This document shows positions 16,624 through 25,619 of a DNA stretch of 64,000 nt, one piece after another. The DNA is from Clostridium sp. CF012 (GTDB taxonomy: Bacteria; Bacillota; Clostridia; Clostridiales; Clostridiaceae): positions 1 to 64,000 of the forward strand of contig NZ_JAHLEF010000022.1 of assembly GCF_018861755.1 (NCBI RefSeq), written 5' to 3'. The notes under the pieces are model-generated. The model had not been told where the DNA came from and did not search any database. It saw only the letters and a list, made by a program, of their open reading frames with translations. How positions within the stretch are numbered: position 1 is the first letter of the stretch; the number at the start of each line of letters is the position of its first letter. A program made the position numbers and the translations under genes.

Positions 16624-17574
16624 CTAAATGAGGTTGTAGTTTTTTAAAATAAGAACAAATAAAAATATTGTAAAAGAGGATAAAATTGTACTAGTTGCTA
16701 CCAATTGTCCCGCTAGTTCATCATTTGATTTCACATTCTGTGCCATAACATAGCTTGATATTGCTATAGGTGATGCAAATATGGAAAGCAAAACTCCAAG
16801 TTCAAACTGTCTGAATCCAATCAAAACCGCTGAGATAATAATAATTCCGGGTATAACAATTAACTTAAATGTAGAAACCCAAATAATATATTTAATGTTT
16901 TTAAGAGCATCACCAACCACAAAATCTCCGCCTAATATAATAAGTGCAAAAGGAGTTGCTATTTTAGAAATGTCTAAAACAGTTTTTTCAAGAACATTGG
17001 GAAGTTTTATACCTGTAGCAGCCATTGCTATACCAATAACACAAGAAATAATTAATGGATTTTTAACTACATCCATAAGGGTCTTTTTTATTGACCTACC
17101 CTCATTATTTTCCTTGTTTGCATATATTGCTAGCACTGCAACGGATAAGAAATTGTATAATGGAACCACAAAAACAGCAAGCATTGAAGTTATTCCTAAA
17201 TCGGCTTGTCCAAATAAATTCATACAAATTGGCACTCCAAACAATATATAATTGCTCCTGAAAAGTGCCTGAATTAACACTCCTCTATTATTATTTTTCT
17301 TCTCAATTCTTGGAATAATTAAGGTTAGTAAAATAACAGTTATAAGAATAGAGGATACTACAAAAACAATGAGTCTTAGATTAAAACTGCTTTGTATATC
17401 ACTTGAATAAATATTGTTAAACAACATCAACGGTAAGAAAAGCTTGAAAGTTAATTTATTTGCTGTTTTAAAAAAATTCTCATCACATACCTTGAAATAT
17501 TTTAGTACCCATCCCACACACATCATTATTATAAGCGGTAAAACTACGTTAAGTGAAAAAATAAAATTCTGCAT
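16624..17574 (-). CDS. AEC-family transporter (auxin efflux carrier fold)
   Basis: The 316-residue membrane protein has ten hydrophobic helices and the AEC pattern (VLPLIIMMCVGWVLKYFKV at the start; LILGGDFV and FASPIAISSYVMAQ in the second half). Characterised bacterial relatives export malonate, malate or amino acids; the substrate here is unknown. AAAAGGAG precedes the ATG. It overlaps nothing but converges tightly with corA without a visible terminator. Confidence 0.85.
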   Translation of the reverse strand: MQNFIFSLNVVLPLIIMMCVGWVLKYFKVCDENFFKTANKLTFKLFLPLMLFNNIYSSDIQSSFNLRLIVFVVSSILITVILLTLIIPRIEKKNNNRGVLIQALFRSNYILFGVPICMNLFGQADLGITSMLAVFVVPLYNFLSVAVLAIYANKENNEGRSIKKTLMDVVKNPLIISCVIGIAMAATGIKLPNVLEKTVLDISKIATPFALIILGGDFVVGDALKNIKYIIWVSTFKLIVIPGIIIISAVLIGFRQFELGVLLSIFASPIAISSYVMAQNVKSNDELAGQLVATSTILSSFTIFLFVLILKNYNLI

Positions 17575-17616
17575 TTTTACTCCTTTTAAAATTATTTTTT
17601 CCGCATCAGTTCCTTA

Positions 17617-18438
17617 TTATTCCAAAACAATTTCTAAAATTTCTGGCATAGCAAAAAATCTTATAGGCAGCATTCCATTGCCTATTCCACGGGTTAATAC
17701 TATATTTCTATTTTCCTCATGCACTATCTTCTTCAAATACTTTTGACCATATTTAGAAGATGTGTATGGTGCATATAATCCAAAAAAATTCATTTGACCT
17801 CCATGAGTATGTCCAGATAGCCCTAAATCATAATTAATCAAGTTTTTATAATCGCTGAAAAAATCAGGATTATGAGATATAGCGATAGTAAAATCATTGC
17901 TTCTTTCTTTAAGCATATTAACTTCTGGATTTCCTTCAAATAAATCATCTATCCCAATTAGTTCTATACTATCTTCGCCAATATTAATAATTTCCTTTGT
18001 ATTTTTAAGTAACTTAAAAGAACTTGAGTTAATTTCATTTAATAGCGCATCCCGTCCATTATAATAATCATGATTTCCTAGAACAGTATAAATTTCTAAC
18101 TTTGCTTTAAGTTTTCTTAATATATCAAACTCTTTATATAAATACTCACTTACATCTCTCTTACTTTTTACTGAAATATCTAAATAATCTCCACCTATTA
18201 TTATAATATCTGGCTCTAATTTATTAATTCTATTGACTACATTTATCAACCTTTTGGACCTAAAGAATCTTCCATAATGAATATCGGATATAAAAATGAT
18301 TTTAAAATGTCTAAACCCTTTTGGTATCCTGCTATTCACAACTTTAATCCTTCGAACTCTATAAACTTGAGCTTCTATTAGAATCCAGAGTGTAAAAAAA
18401 AGTATTAAAAATGTTACAATGTAAAATATATTAGTCAT
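17617..18438 (-). CDS. Membrane-anchored metallophosphoesterase (YkuE/YaeI-like)
   Basis: The protein has 273 residues from the ATG that follows AAAAAGGAG; a longer in-frame start has no site. One N-terminal helix (about 4-24) anchors a calcineurin-type phosphoesterase with the metal ligands in order: SDIHYG, GGDYLD, GNHDYY, ISHNPD and GLSGHTHGGQ. Relatives act on lipids or cell-wall precursors at the membrane. The gene lies 42 bases after the AEC gene start on the same strand and may be transcribed upstream of it. Confidence 0.85.
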   Translation of the reverse strand: MTNIFYIVTFLILFFTLWILIEAQVYRVRRIKVVNSRIPKGFRHFKIIFISDIHYGRFFRSKRLINVVNRINKLEPDIIIIGGDYLDISVKSKRDVSEYLYKEFDILRKLKAKLEIYTVLGNHDYYNGRDALLNEINSSSFKLLKNTKEIINIGEDSIELIGIDDLFEGNPEVNMLKERSNDFTIAISHNPDFFSDYKNLINYDLGLSGHTHGGQMNFFGLYAPYTSSKYGQKYLKKIVHEENRNIVLTRGIGNGMLPIRFFAMPEILEIVLE

Positions 18439-18547
18439 CGATTTGCTCCTTTTTACGAATTTCATCTTATTGTAACACATGAAGTCCACTTCCAACATCT
18501 TTAGTATTTCCCAAATCTTTAATTATATTTTTACTTATCAGGTGTTT

Positions 18548-18582
18548 AAAAAGCTGTCTCAATTTTCTTGAGACAGCTTTTT
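18548..18582. terminator. Terminator of the first chemoreceptor gene
   Basis: A perfect 15-bp stem with TTTTC loop and flanking A/T runs lies 29 bases past the chemoreceptor stop. Confidence 0.75.
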
Positions 18583-18610
18583 ATTTTCATATATTCCTTA
18601 GTTATTCACT

Positions 18611-20311
18611 TTATAGCTTGAATTTATTACCTATTTCTAGTATTTCTTTAGTCATAGAATTTAATATATATGAGGTAGCAGAAACTTCTTCCGCTGAAGC
18701 ATTTAACTCCTGTGAAGCCGCTGCAATTTGCTGTGAAGAAGCAGATATTTCTTCTGCAACTGAAGAACTTGATTCTATTTTATCAATTATAATATTTTTA
18801 TCTTTATTTATAATTAAGATGGAATCATTGACTTCCACAATTCTAGGAATTACCTCACTGACTGCCACGAGTATTCCTCTAAAAGAATCAGTTGCGCAGT
18901 TAATAGCAGTAACTTGATTACTTATTTCTGATTTCATTAAATCCGTAGATCTAATAATAATCTTATTTTCAATAGAAATAGTATTAATAAGTTCATTTAT
19001 ACTCTGAGATGATTCATTGGATTGTTCTGCTAACTTTCTAATTTCATCAGCTACAATAGAAAATCCTCTTCCAGCCTCACCAGCTCTAGCAGCTTCAATG
19101 GCAGCATTCAACGCTAATAAATTTGTTTGGTCGGAGATAGCCTTTATATAATCCGTTATCTCGTTAATCTTGTTTAAATTAACGCCTAAAACATTAAACC
19201 TAGTGGTAAAGTCATCAAAAGCTTCCTTAACCTTTTTAATTGAACTTACTAAAGACTCCATTCCTTCATTGCTTTCACTTGCCATAGTATTTATGTAGCC
19301 AGAAGACTCATTTACATTGCTGATTTTCTGCGCAATTAAATCTATTTCACTTCCAAAACTATTTAATAATGCAGTAATGTTCATCATATCACTAGCTTGC
19401 GTAAAGGTCCCACTTGCAACTTCTCCAATTGAATTTGCTATATTTTCTGATACAGAGCTCATTTCATTAGAAATGCCCAATAAATTATTGGAAGAAGAGT
19501 CTACCATCTTAGAACTACCCTGAATCTTTTGGATAATTTCCTTTAGATTTAAGATCATAGAATTAACATACTCAGCAATTTCACCAAATTCATCCTTAGA
19601 TTCTACTATACACTCACCATCTAAGTTGCCCTTTGCTACTGAATTTAAGGACGTAGAAATTATACTTATATTTTTCTTTAGCGAATTTACAAAAATAACT
19701 ACAAGACTAATTGCTAATATCAAAACTATAATATTTATAGCTACTATTTTTGACATTAAATTGTTAATACTATTGTTAATACTCGCCTTATCAACACCTA
19801 CAAACCAAATTCCAATTACTTTTTCCCTAGCATCTTTAATTGGAACATACTTTGCTTGATATAAACTATTAAGTATTGTAGCTTCACCAACATACTCTTG
19901 TCCACTATTTAAAACTATAGTGGCTACATTGGCAGAGACCTTAGTTCCTAGGGCTCTTGTACCATCTTTTTGTAGAACATTAGTTGATATTCTTGTATCT
20001 CCTAAAAATATTGTGGCAAGATTACCCGTATTTTTTTTAACAGTATCTACAAAATCCGTGTCCTCATTTATTACTTTATCTCCTTTATACAGAACACCTC
20101 CTTCTACCTTCCAATCTCCTGGATATTTCTGAGACAATAAAGAGTATCCTACATTACTAGTAGAATTCAATTGACTTTCAATATCTTTAAAGGCTAGGGA
20201 ACTCACTTCTTTATAAACGATTACTAAGACAAGTGTACTCAATAATACTAAAATAGAAATAAATATACCTAAAATTTTACCTCTTAACTTAATGTTAGAA
20301 TTTATCTTCAT
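18611..20311 (-). CDS. Methyl-accepting chemotaxis protein with extracellular Cache domain
   Basis: This 566-residue chemoreceptor has a transmembrane helix at about 12-33, an extracellular single-Cache type domain ([21 protein letters not shown] ... [20 protein letters not shown]) at about 40-180, a second helix at about 190-212, a HAMP domain and a cytoplasmic signalling hairpin with the invariant tip [20 protein letters not shown]. The sCache_3-like sensor suggests a small organic acid ligand, but that is a guess. The ATG is chosen because GGAG lies nine bases upstream; the longer frame adds ten residues without a site. Confidence 0.9.
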   Translation of the reverse strand: MKINSNIKLRGKILGIFISILVLLSTLVLVIVYKEVSSLAFKDIESQLNSTSNVGYSLLSQKYPGDWKVEGGVLYKGDKVINEDTDFVDTVKKNTGNLATIFLGDTRISTNVLQKDGTRALGTKVSANVATIVLNSGQEYVGEATILNSLYQAKYVPIKDAREKVIGIWFVGVDKASINNSINNLMSKIVAINIIVLILAISLVVIFVNSLKKNISIISTSLNSVAKGNLDGECIVESKDEFGEIAEYVNSMILNLKEIIQKIQGSSKMVDSSSNNLLGISNEMSSVSENIANSIGEVASGTFTQASDMMNITALLNSFGSEIDLIAQKISNVNESSGYINTMASESNEGMESLVSSIKKVKEAFDDFTTRFNVLGVNLNKINEITDYIKAISDQTNLLALNAAIEAARAGEAGRGFSIVADEIRKLAEQSNESSQSINELINTISIENKIIIRSTDLMKSEISNQVTAINCATDSFRGILVAVSEVIPRIVEVNDSILIINKDKNIIIDKIESSSSVAEEISASSQQIAAASQELNASAEEVSATSYILNSMTKEILEIGNKFKL

Positions 20312-20488
20312 TATTCGATCTCCTTCTTTTTTGTATATCATACTTTTTACAATCTCTGCTTATATTCTATAGACATTGCAAATATCCTTCAAATTTATAC
20401 ATAACATGATAAAATACAAGATAAATCCAGTTACCTGTTATTCTACAACTCAATATTAGAAATCGATTTAGCATATTTTAAAATCAAT

Positions 20489-20524
20489 AAAAAAAACAGA
20501 TTACTAGGCTACAATCTGTTTTTT
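20489..20524 (-). terminator. Terminator of the GlpA/FGGY/AGPS-like operon
   Basis: A 12-bp stem (AAAAAACAGATT with its complement) with A/T runs lies 130 bases past the last gene of the operon. Confidence 0.6.
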
Positions 20525-20653
20525 AAGATTATTAGATTTGTTAAATCATTATCTGAGATGCTGCAATATTAACGACTTCAGAAGGAAATTTAGAGTGTAG
20601 TAACATTATATGGTAGCAATAATACTCACATATAATCATAATTTTATAAGTTA

Positions 20654-22390
20654 CTACTGCATCCTAGTCCCAGGTACCCTCTTTTTATCGCAAGGTAAAT
20701 CAAGTCCAATAGTTCCACCAGGATTCATTATATTGTTAGGATCAAAATGATTTTTTAGTGCTCTATACACCTCCATTTGATTTTTCCCAATTTGATCTTC
20801 CAGCCAGGGTGCAGTCATCTTGCCAATACCATGGTGATGACTCATTGCTGCTCCATATTTTTGTATGTTATCTAATATTCCATATTGATAATCTAGATAT
20901 TCATTTATATTATTTATTTTTGCTATGAATATGAAATACAAGTTTGCTCCTTGTGGATAAACATGAGACATATGAGTCATGCATATAGTATTCGGTCTGC
21001 TCTTGCAATACTTCCTTACCCCTTCGTGTACGTCTTTCATAGTATCCCAGGTCACACTACATTCTAGCGTATCTGTCATTATTCCATAGTCTTGAAGGTC
21101 TTCTCTCATGTATGGATCTCTGAATCTTCCTTTTTCCCAGCCCTCCGTTACATATTTAGTAGTATACATGGCACCATATTTTTTGCATATCTTATGAACA
21201 CTTTTTTTAACAACCTTTGTAAATTCCTTTTCTCCATCAGTAAAGCCAAGGAACATGCACTTTTCACCACTTTTAAAGCCTTTCATTTCCATGATTTTTT
21301 CAATAGGTGTACCTTCTACTCCATAGAGTTTCATAGCCACATCTGTTTCCTCTGGGTCTGAGAGTCTAAACACAGATGGAAAACCAAATTGACCTTGCAT
21401 TATTTCTCTAGCAGCATCCATAGCATCTTGCCAGTTTTTAAACATATAAGAAAACTTCCTTTGATTTTCAGGCATATATTTAAATATTTTAAGTGTTGCA
21501 GAGACTAAAATCCCAAATGCACCTTCACTACCCATCATTATTTCATCAATGGATGGACCTGTTGCATTTGCTGGATATTCCTCAGTTTTGATTATTCCTG
21601 CTGGGGTAACATATTCTTGACAAATAACCATATCTTCTATCTTCCCAAAGTATGTGGAATTTTGCCCCGCTCCCCTTGTAACCACCCATCCCCCTACCAC
21701 TGAGAATTCAAAGGATTGAGGGAAATGTCCGCAAGTATATGCTCTTTTTGCATTAAATAGCTGCTTTGCATTATTTAGCGTCTCTTCTAATTTAGGACCA
21801 GACATCCCGGCTTCTACAGTTATTGTTTGATTGATTTCATTAAACTTAATTACTTTATTCATATGAACTCTCATATCAAGAGTAATTCCTGACTTTGTAC
21901 ACTCAACACCTCTAGTTACCGATGAGCCTCCACCATACACATAAATATTTATCTTTTCATTATTACAATATTCCACTATTTTTTTTATATCTTCCTTGTC
22001 CCTTGGATGAATTACTATGTCCGGTACATTTTCAGCAATTCCTTCCCTTAGTCTCATAAGGTCAAGCATTGTCTTTCCATACGCTACTTGAAGTCTTGAA
22101 TACTCATCTTCAAGTACATTTTCTATACCCACCATTTCCTTAAATAAATCTATTTGCTTCCTTGTAAGTGCAATTTGCAAGTTAAATGAAACTTCTTCTA
22201 ATCCCATTTTCTGTTTTTGTTTAAAATCCTCATCTGACATATTAAAGGTGCTTTTCATAAGCTTATAGAGTCTCCAGTTAGGATGTTTAAATTCTTTTGG
22301 ATTTCCCCATCTTAAAATGGACCTATAAGACTTTTCCGGGGCCGTTTCTTCATACCAATCTGGTGTAAAGCCTGTGTATTTTTTACTCAT
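20654..22390 (-). CDS. FAD-linked oxidase of the alkyl-DHAP synthase (AGPS) family
   Basis: This 578-residue flavoprotein is the last gene of the GntR-controlled operon. It has a VAO-type FAD domain (VIHPRDKEDIKKIVEYCN; VYGGGSSVTRG; TCGHFPQSFEFSVVGGWVV), the phosphate-pocket region (CMTHMSHVYPQGAN) and the HHHGIG motif that is catalytic in alkylglycerone-phosphate synthase. Eukaryotic AGPS exchanges the acyl of acyl-DHAP for an alcohol; the bacterial relatives are uncharacterised and many are oxidases of 2-hydroxyacids. Co-transcription with a kinase and GlpA-like dehydrogenase suggests a phosphorylated glycerol-like substrate. Anaerobic plasmalogen synthesis by the PlsA route is unrelated. 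AAGGGGG precedes the ATG. Confidence 0.8.
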   Translation of the reverse strand: MSKKYTGFTPDWYEETAPEKSYRSILRWGNPKEFKHPNWRLYKLMKSTFNMSDEDFKQKQKMGLEEVSFNLQIALTRKQIDLFKEMVGIENVLEDEYSRLQVAYGKTMLDLMRLREGIAENVPDIVIHPRDKEDIKKIVEYCNNEKINIYVYGGGSSVTRGVECTKSGITLDMRVHMNKVIKFNEINQTITVEAGMSGPKLEETLNNAKQLFNAKRAYTCGHFPQSFEFSVVGGWVVTRGAGQNSTYFGKIEDMVICQEYVTPAGIIKTEEYPANATGPSIDEIMMGSEGAFGILVSATLKIFKYMPENQRKFSYMFKNWQDAMDAAREIMQGQFGFPSVFRLSDPEETDVAMKLYGVEGTPIEKIMEMKGFKSGEKCMFLGFTDGEKEFTKVVKKSVHKICKKYGAMYTTKYVTEGWEKGRFRDPYMREDLQDYGIMTDTLECSVTWDTMKDVHEGVRKYCKSRPNTICMTHMSHVYPQGANLYFIFIAKINNINEYLDYQYGILDNIQKYGAAMSHHHGIGKMTAPWLEDQIGKNQMEVYRALKNHFDPNNIMNPGGTIGLDLPCDKKRVPGTRMQ

Positions 22391-22414
22391 AATTTATTCC
22401 CCCTTGAAACTGTT

Positions 22415-23977
22415 TTATATATTAGGATAGTCAGTGATTTTCTTTATTTCCTTGAACAAACTTTCTAGCTTTGGATATATTTTGCAGTATACTTTTTTAT
22501 ATAGTTTTCTGTATATTTCTGTATTCTCACTATCTGGCTTAAAGGTACTAGTATAATGAACCATACTTTTTACCGCCTCTTCATAACTTTTAAATATTTT
22601 CAGACCCACAAATCCATTTATTGCTGCGCCAAGTCCAGAAGTTTCATAAGTTTGTCCGCGAAGCACAGTTCTATTAAACATATCAGCAGTTATTTGGCAT
22701 ATAGCATCACTTTGGGAACCCCCACCAGAAACTATTACTGTTTTTACTTTTATTTTAGATTTCTTCTCTATCTTATCCAGTCCTTCAATTAGAGCATAAT
22801 TTATTCCTTCTATTATTGCTCTATAGATATGGGCTCTAGTATGAACATCCCCAAATCCAATAAGTGAACCTTTGGCCTCTAGCATCTTGAGTCCCGGCCC
22901 CCAAAATGGCTGAAGTATAAGACCTTGAGATCCTGGAGGAATATCGTTTAATTTTTCATTAAGTATACTCTCCGGAGATATTCCCCTTTCTTTAGCCTCT
23001 ACCACTTCTCTAGCACAAAACTCTTTTTTAAACCAACTTATCATCCAATATCCTCTAAATATTTCCACCTCAGGATTATAATATCCTGGTCTAGATGCAG
23101 GATAAGGTGGCATAAACTGAAGAGGCTCCATATAAAAATCTGAAGTAATTTGAACTGTGGCAGTAGTTCCAAAACTCATGCTAGCAGTAGAAGGGTCTAG
23201 GCACCCTACTCCCAATGTTTCACAACCTTTATCTGAACCTGCTGCTATAACCGGTGTATCTTCTTTAATTCCAGTTTCTTCAGATGCATTAGCTGTAATC
23301 CCTGAAATTATTTCTCCAGGCACAATTAAATCATATAGTTTCCCCCTTTCTATTCCAAACATTTTCCACCTATAACTGATTTTAGACTTTGGCCAACATT
23401 GGTTTTTATAATCAAAGGGTATATGACCAATCTGACTTGCTATAGAATCTGCAAATTTACCAGTTAGTTTAAAAATAAAATAGCCTGATAGTAGAAGATA
23501 TTTATGTGTGCTTTCCCATAATTCTGGTTCATTTTCTATTATCCAATTGGATTTTGCTTTTCTTCTTGTCATCTCAATTGTCTTATCCATTCTAATAGTC
23601 TTAAAAAGAGCATTATCATAAAATGCCAGCGGCTCTTCACATTTTGCCATTCTTTGGTCCAACCATATTATTGCTGGTCTTAGTGGTTTACCTTCACTAT
23701 CAACTATAACTCCAGTATCCCTTTGAGTTGTAACTGTAACTCCAATAATTTTTTCAAAGTCCTTAGGTAGTTTTATCTTTAGTGTTTTACAGGCAGTGCA
23801 ACAATTATTCCAAAAAACATCTGGATCTTGTTCTGCCCATCCCGGCTCCTTAGAAAAATAAGGTTCAAATTCCACCTTTTCTTTCCCAATTATGCTTCCA
23901 CTATCATCAAATAGTATTGCTCGTACACTTTGAGTACCACAATCAAGAGTTAAAATATAGCCCCCATTACTACTCAT
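22415..23977 (-). CDS. FGGY-family carbohydrate/polyol kinase
   Basis: This 520-residue ATP-dependent kinase has N-terminal domain motifs LTLDCGTQSVRAILFD and TTQRDTGVIVD, the catalytic Asp in LRPAIIWLDQRM, a hinge at AAGSDKGCETLGVG and C-terminal FGGY block VSGGGSQSDAICQITADMFNR. It is clearly an FGGY kinase, but not close enough to glycerol kinase or xylulokinase to name the sugar. The ATG follows GGGGAGG and overlaps the DUF1667 gene by 8 bases. An upstream in-frame start is rejected for lack of a site. The kinase and the GlpA-like gene imply a phosphorylate-then-oxidise scheme. Confidence 0.85.
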   Translation of the reverse strand: MSSNGGYILTLDCGTQSVRAILFDDSGSIIGKEKVEFEPYFSKEPGWAEQDPDVFWNNCCTACKTLKIKLPKDFEKIIGVTVTTQRDTGVIVDSEGKPLRPAIIWLDQRMAKCEEPLAFYDNALFKTIRMDKTIEMTRRKAKSNWIIENEPELWESTHKYLLLSGYFIFKLTGKFADSIASQIGHIPFDYKNQCWPKSKISYRWKMFGIERGKLYDLIVPGEIISGITANASEETGIKEDTPVIAAGSDKGCETLGVGCLDPSTASMSFGTTATVQITSDFYMEPLQFMPPYPASRPGYYNPEVEIFRGYWMISWFKKEFCAREVVEAKERGISPESILNEKLNDIPPGSQGLILQPFWGPGLKMLEAKGSLIGFGDVHTRAHIYRAIIEGINYALIEGLDKIEKKSKIKVKTVIVSGGGSQSDAICQITADMFNRTVLRGQTYETSGLGAAINGFVGLKIFKSYEEAVKSMVHYTSTFKPDSENTEIYRKLYKKVYCKIYPKLESLFKEIKKITDYPNI

Positions 23978-24347
23978 TCTTTTCCTCCCCCAATAAATAG
24001 TACAAATCAGAAGTTGCAATTACATTTACACCTGTATCACCCACATTTTCTATTACCACATCACCCGCATGCACTGGCATGCCAAGAGATTTTGAGTTTA
24101 TCTCAGCCATTACATTAAATATATCTTCTAGTGGAACTTCTCCATTTGTTCTTACCGGTAATCTCGGAACTTTTTCAAATGTAGTCTTTATTGTTGAGCA
24201 TACACTTCTTCTTGGATTCTTGATTTCGTTTATTGCAAATTCCCTTCCCTTAGGGCATTTATTACCTTTTACCTCATATTCCTGCCCCACCATTTCAACT
24301 GTTAGGCTACAACCCTTAGGACATAATATACATGTAAAGTTTTCCAT
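23970..24347 (-). CDS. DUF1667 protein with four-cysteine metal motif
   Basis: The 125-residue protein begins with FTCILCPKGCSLTVE and NKCPKGREFAINE, a C-x2-C-x3-C ... C-P-K-G arrangement that should bind zinc or an iron-sulfur cluster. DUF1667 genes typically accompany GlpA-like and GlpB-like flavoproteins in clostridia, as here. A role as an electron-transfer or assembly subunit of that dehydrogenase is inference. It lies between the FAD oxidoreductase gene (15 bases before) and the kinase gene (8-base overlap). Confidence 0.85.
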   Translation of the reverse strand: MENFTCILCPKGCSLTVEMVGQEYEVKGNKCPKGREFAINEIKNPRRSVCSTIKTTFEKVPRLPVRTNGEVPLEDIFNVMAEINSKSLGMPVHAGDVVIENVGDTGVNVIATSDLYYLLGEEKNE

Positions 24348-24362
24348 CTAGATACCCCCCCT

Positions 24363-25619
24363 TTAAAACGCTTCCATTAAAATTTCTACCTTGCCACTAG
24401 AAAAATCAACTTCTAAATCCAAATGAGCCCTTTCCATTTCAGGTGGTTTAAGCTTCATATATCTTTTTGTAAATAATATATTATCTCCTGATTTAATGAT
24501 AACCACCATATTATCTCTAACATCCCTAGATCTAAAATACAAAACTGCGCTTTTATTTTTAGAGTTTATATCAATTTTTTGAGGCACAACATATAAAAAT
24601 TCACTCCCAAGCATTTTTACATCTATAAATTTACGAGCAGGAGTTCCCACAACATAATCACAAGCATCTTCTCCCGCAAGTTTTCCACTTTCAGAAACAT
24701 AATCCACTAAATCGTTTACATGCAATGCATTTCCACAAGAAAACACACCTTCCACGTTGGTCATGAAATTCTGATCTACCACAGGACCTTTGGTTGCATA
24801 ATCGAAGTTAACTCCTAGCATTTCTGCTATTTCATTTTCAGGTATTAAGCCCACTGAAAGTATTACTCCATCACATTTTATTATTTTTTCTGTTCCTTTT
24901 ATGGGTTGCATTTTTTCATCTACCTGAGCTATTTCAACTGCTTTTACCCTGTCATCTCCAATTACCTTTGTTATAGTAGTTGATAGATGAAGGGGGATAT
25001 TAAAGTCATTTAAGCATTGAGCAACATTTCTGGATAGTCCAGACGGAGTACCTTTCGCCTCATAAACTCCCAATACCTTCGCACCTTCTAAGGTAAGTCT
25101 TCTTGCCATTATAAGACCAATATCTCCACTGCCTAAAATCACACAATTCTTGCAAGGTAGATACCCTTCAATATTTACTAAATGTTGAGCAGTTCCAGCT
25201 GTTAATATGCCTGCAGGTCTTGTACCGTTTATAAAAACCTGCTTCGCAGTTCTTTCTCTACACCCACTGGCAAGTATTAATGATTTAGTCCATATACGTT
25301 CTACACCATTTTTTGAGTTTACCACAGTAAGCTTAAACCCATCATCTGCTTTTTCTACGTCAATCAAAAAACTATTCAGAAGCATTGGAATATTCTTTTC
25401 CATAACTAATTTTATAAACCTTTCTGCATACTCCGGCCCAGTTAATTTTTCTTTAAATGTAACCAGTCCAAAGCCATCGTGAATACACTGTTTTAGTATT
25501 CCTCCTAGTCTTTTTTCTCTTTCAATTATTAGGGTGTTCATTCCCTTATCAAAAGCTGCTATTGCCGCTGAAAGACCAGCCGGACCGCCACCCAAAACTA
25601 AAACATCATATTTCTTCAT
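24363..25619 (-). CDS. FAD/NAD(P)-dependent oxidoreductase, GlpB-position partner
   Basis: The 418-residue flavoprotein has an N-terminal FAD-binding Rossmann motif (VLVLGGGPAGLSAAIAAFD), a second dinucleotide site (CVILGSGDIGLIMARRL) and a C-terminal FAD-contacting block (VEGVFSCGNALHVNDLVDYV). It overlaps the GlpA-like gene by 14 bases, so the two are made together. In the trio with GlpA-like and DUF1667 proteins it most likely passes electrons from the substrate to a carrier. No redox-active C-x4-C pair is visible, so it is not a disulfide reductase. GAGGTGA precedes the ATG. Confidence 0.85.
   Translation of the reverse strand: MKKYDVLVLGGGPAGLSAAIAAFDKGMNTLIIEREKRLGGILKQCIHDGFGLVTFKEKLTGPEYAERFIKLVMEKNIPMLLNSFLIDVEKADDGFKLTVVNSKNGVERIWTKSLILASGCRERTAKQVFINGTRPAGILTAGTAQHLVNIEGYLPCKNCVILGSGDIGLIMARRLTLEGAKVLGVYEAKGTPSGLSRNVAQCLNDFNIPLHLSTTITKVIGDDRVKAVEIAQVDEKMQPIKGTEKIIKCDGVILSVGLIPENEIAEMLGVNFDYATKGPVVDQNFMTNVEGVFSCGNALHVNDLVDYVSESGKLAGEDACDYVVGTPARKFIDVKMLGSEFLYVVPQKIDINSKNKSAVLYFRSRDVRDNMVVIIKSGDNILFTKRYMKLKPPEMERAHLDLEVDFSSGKVEILMEAF

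Noticed and set aside
20654-22390. Plasmalogen synthesis role for the AGPS-like gene
   Set aside because: Anaerobes make plasmalogens through the unrelated PlsA-type reductase, and no acyl-DHAP acyltransferase is adjacent.
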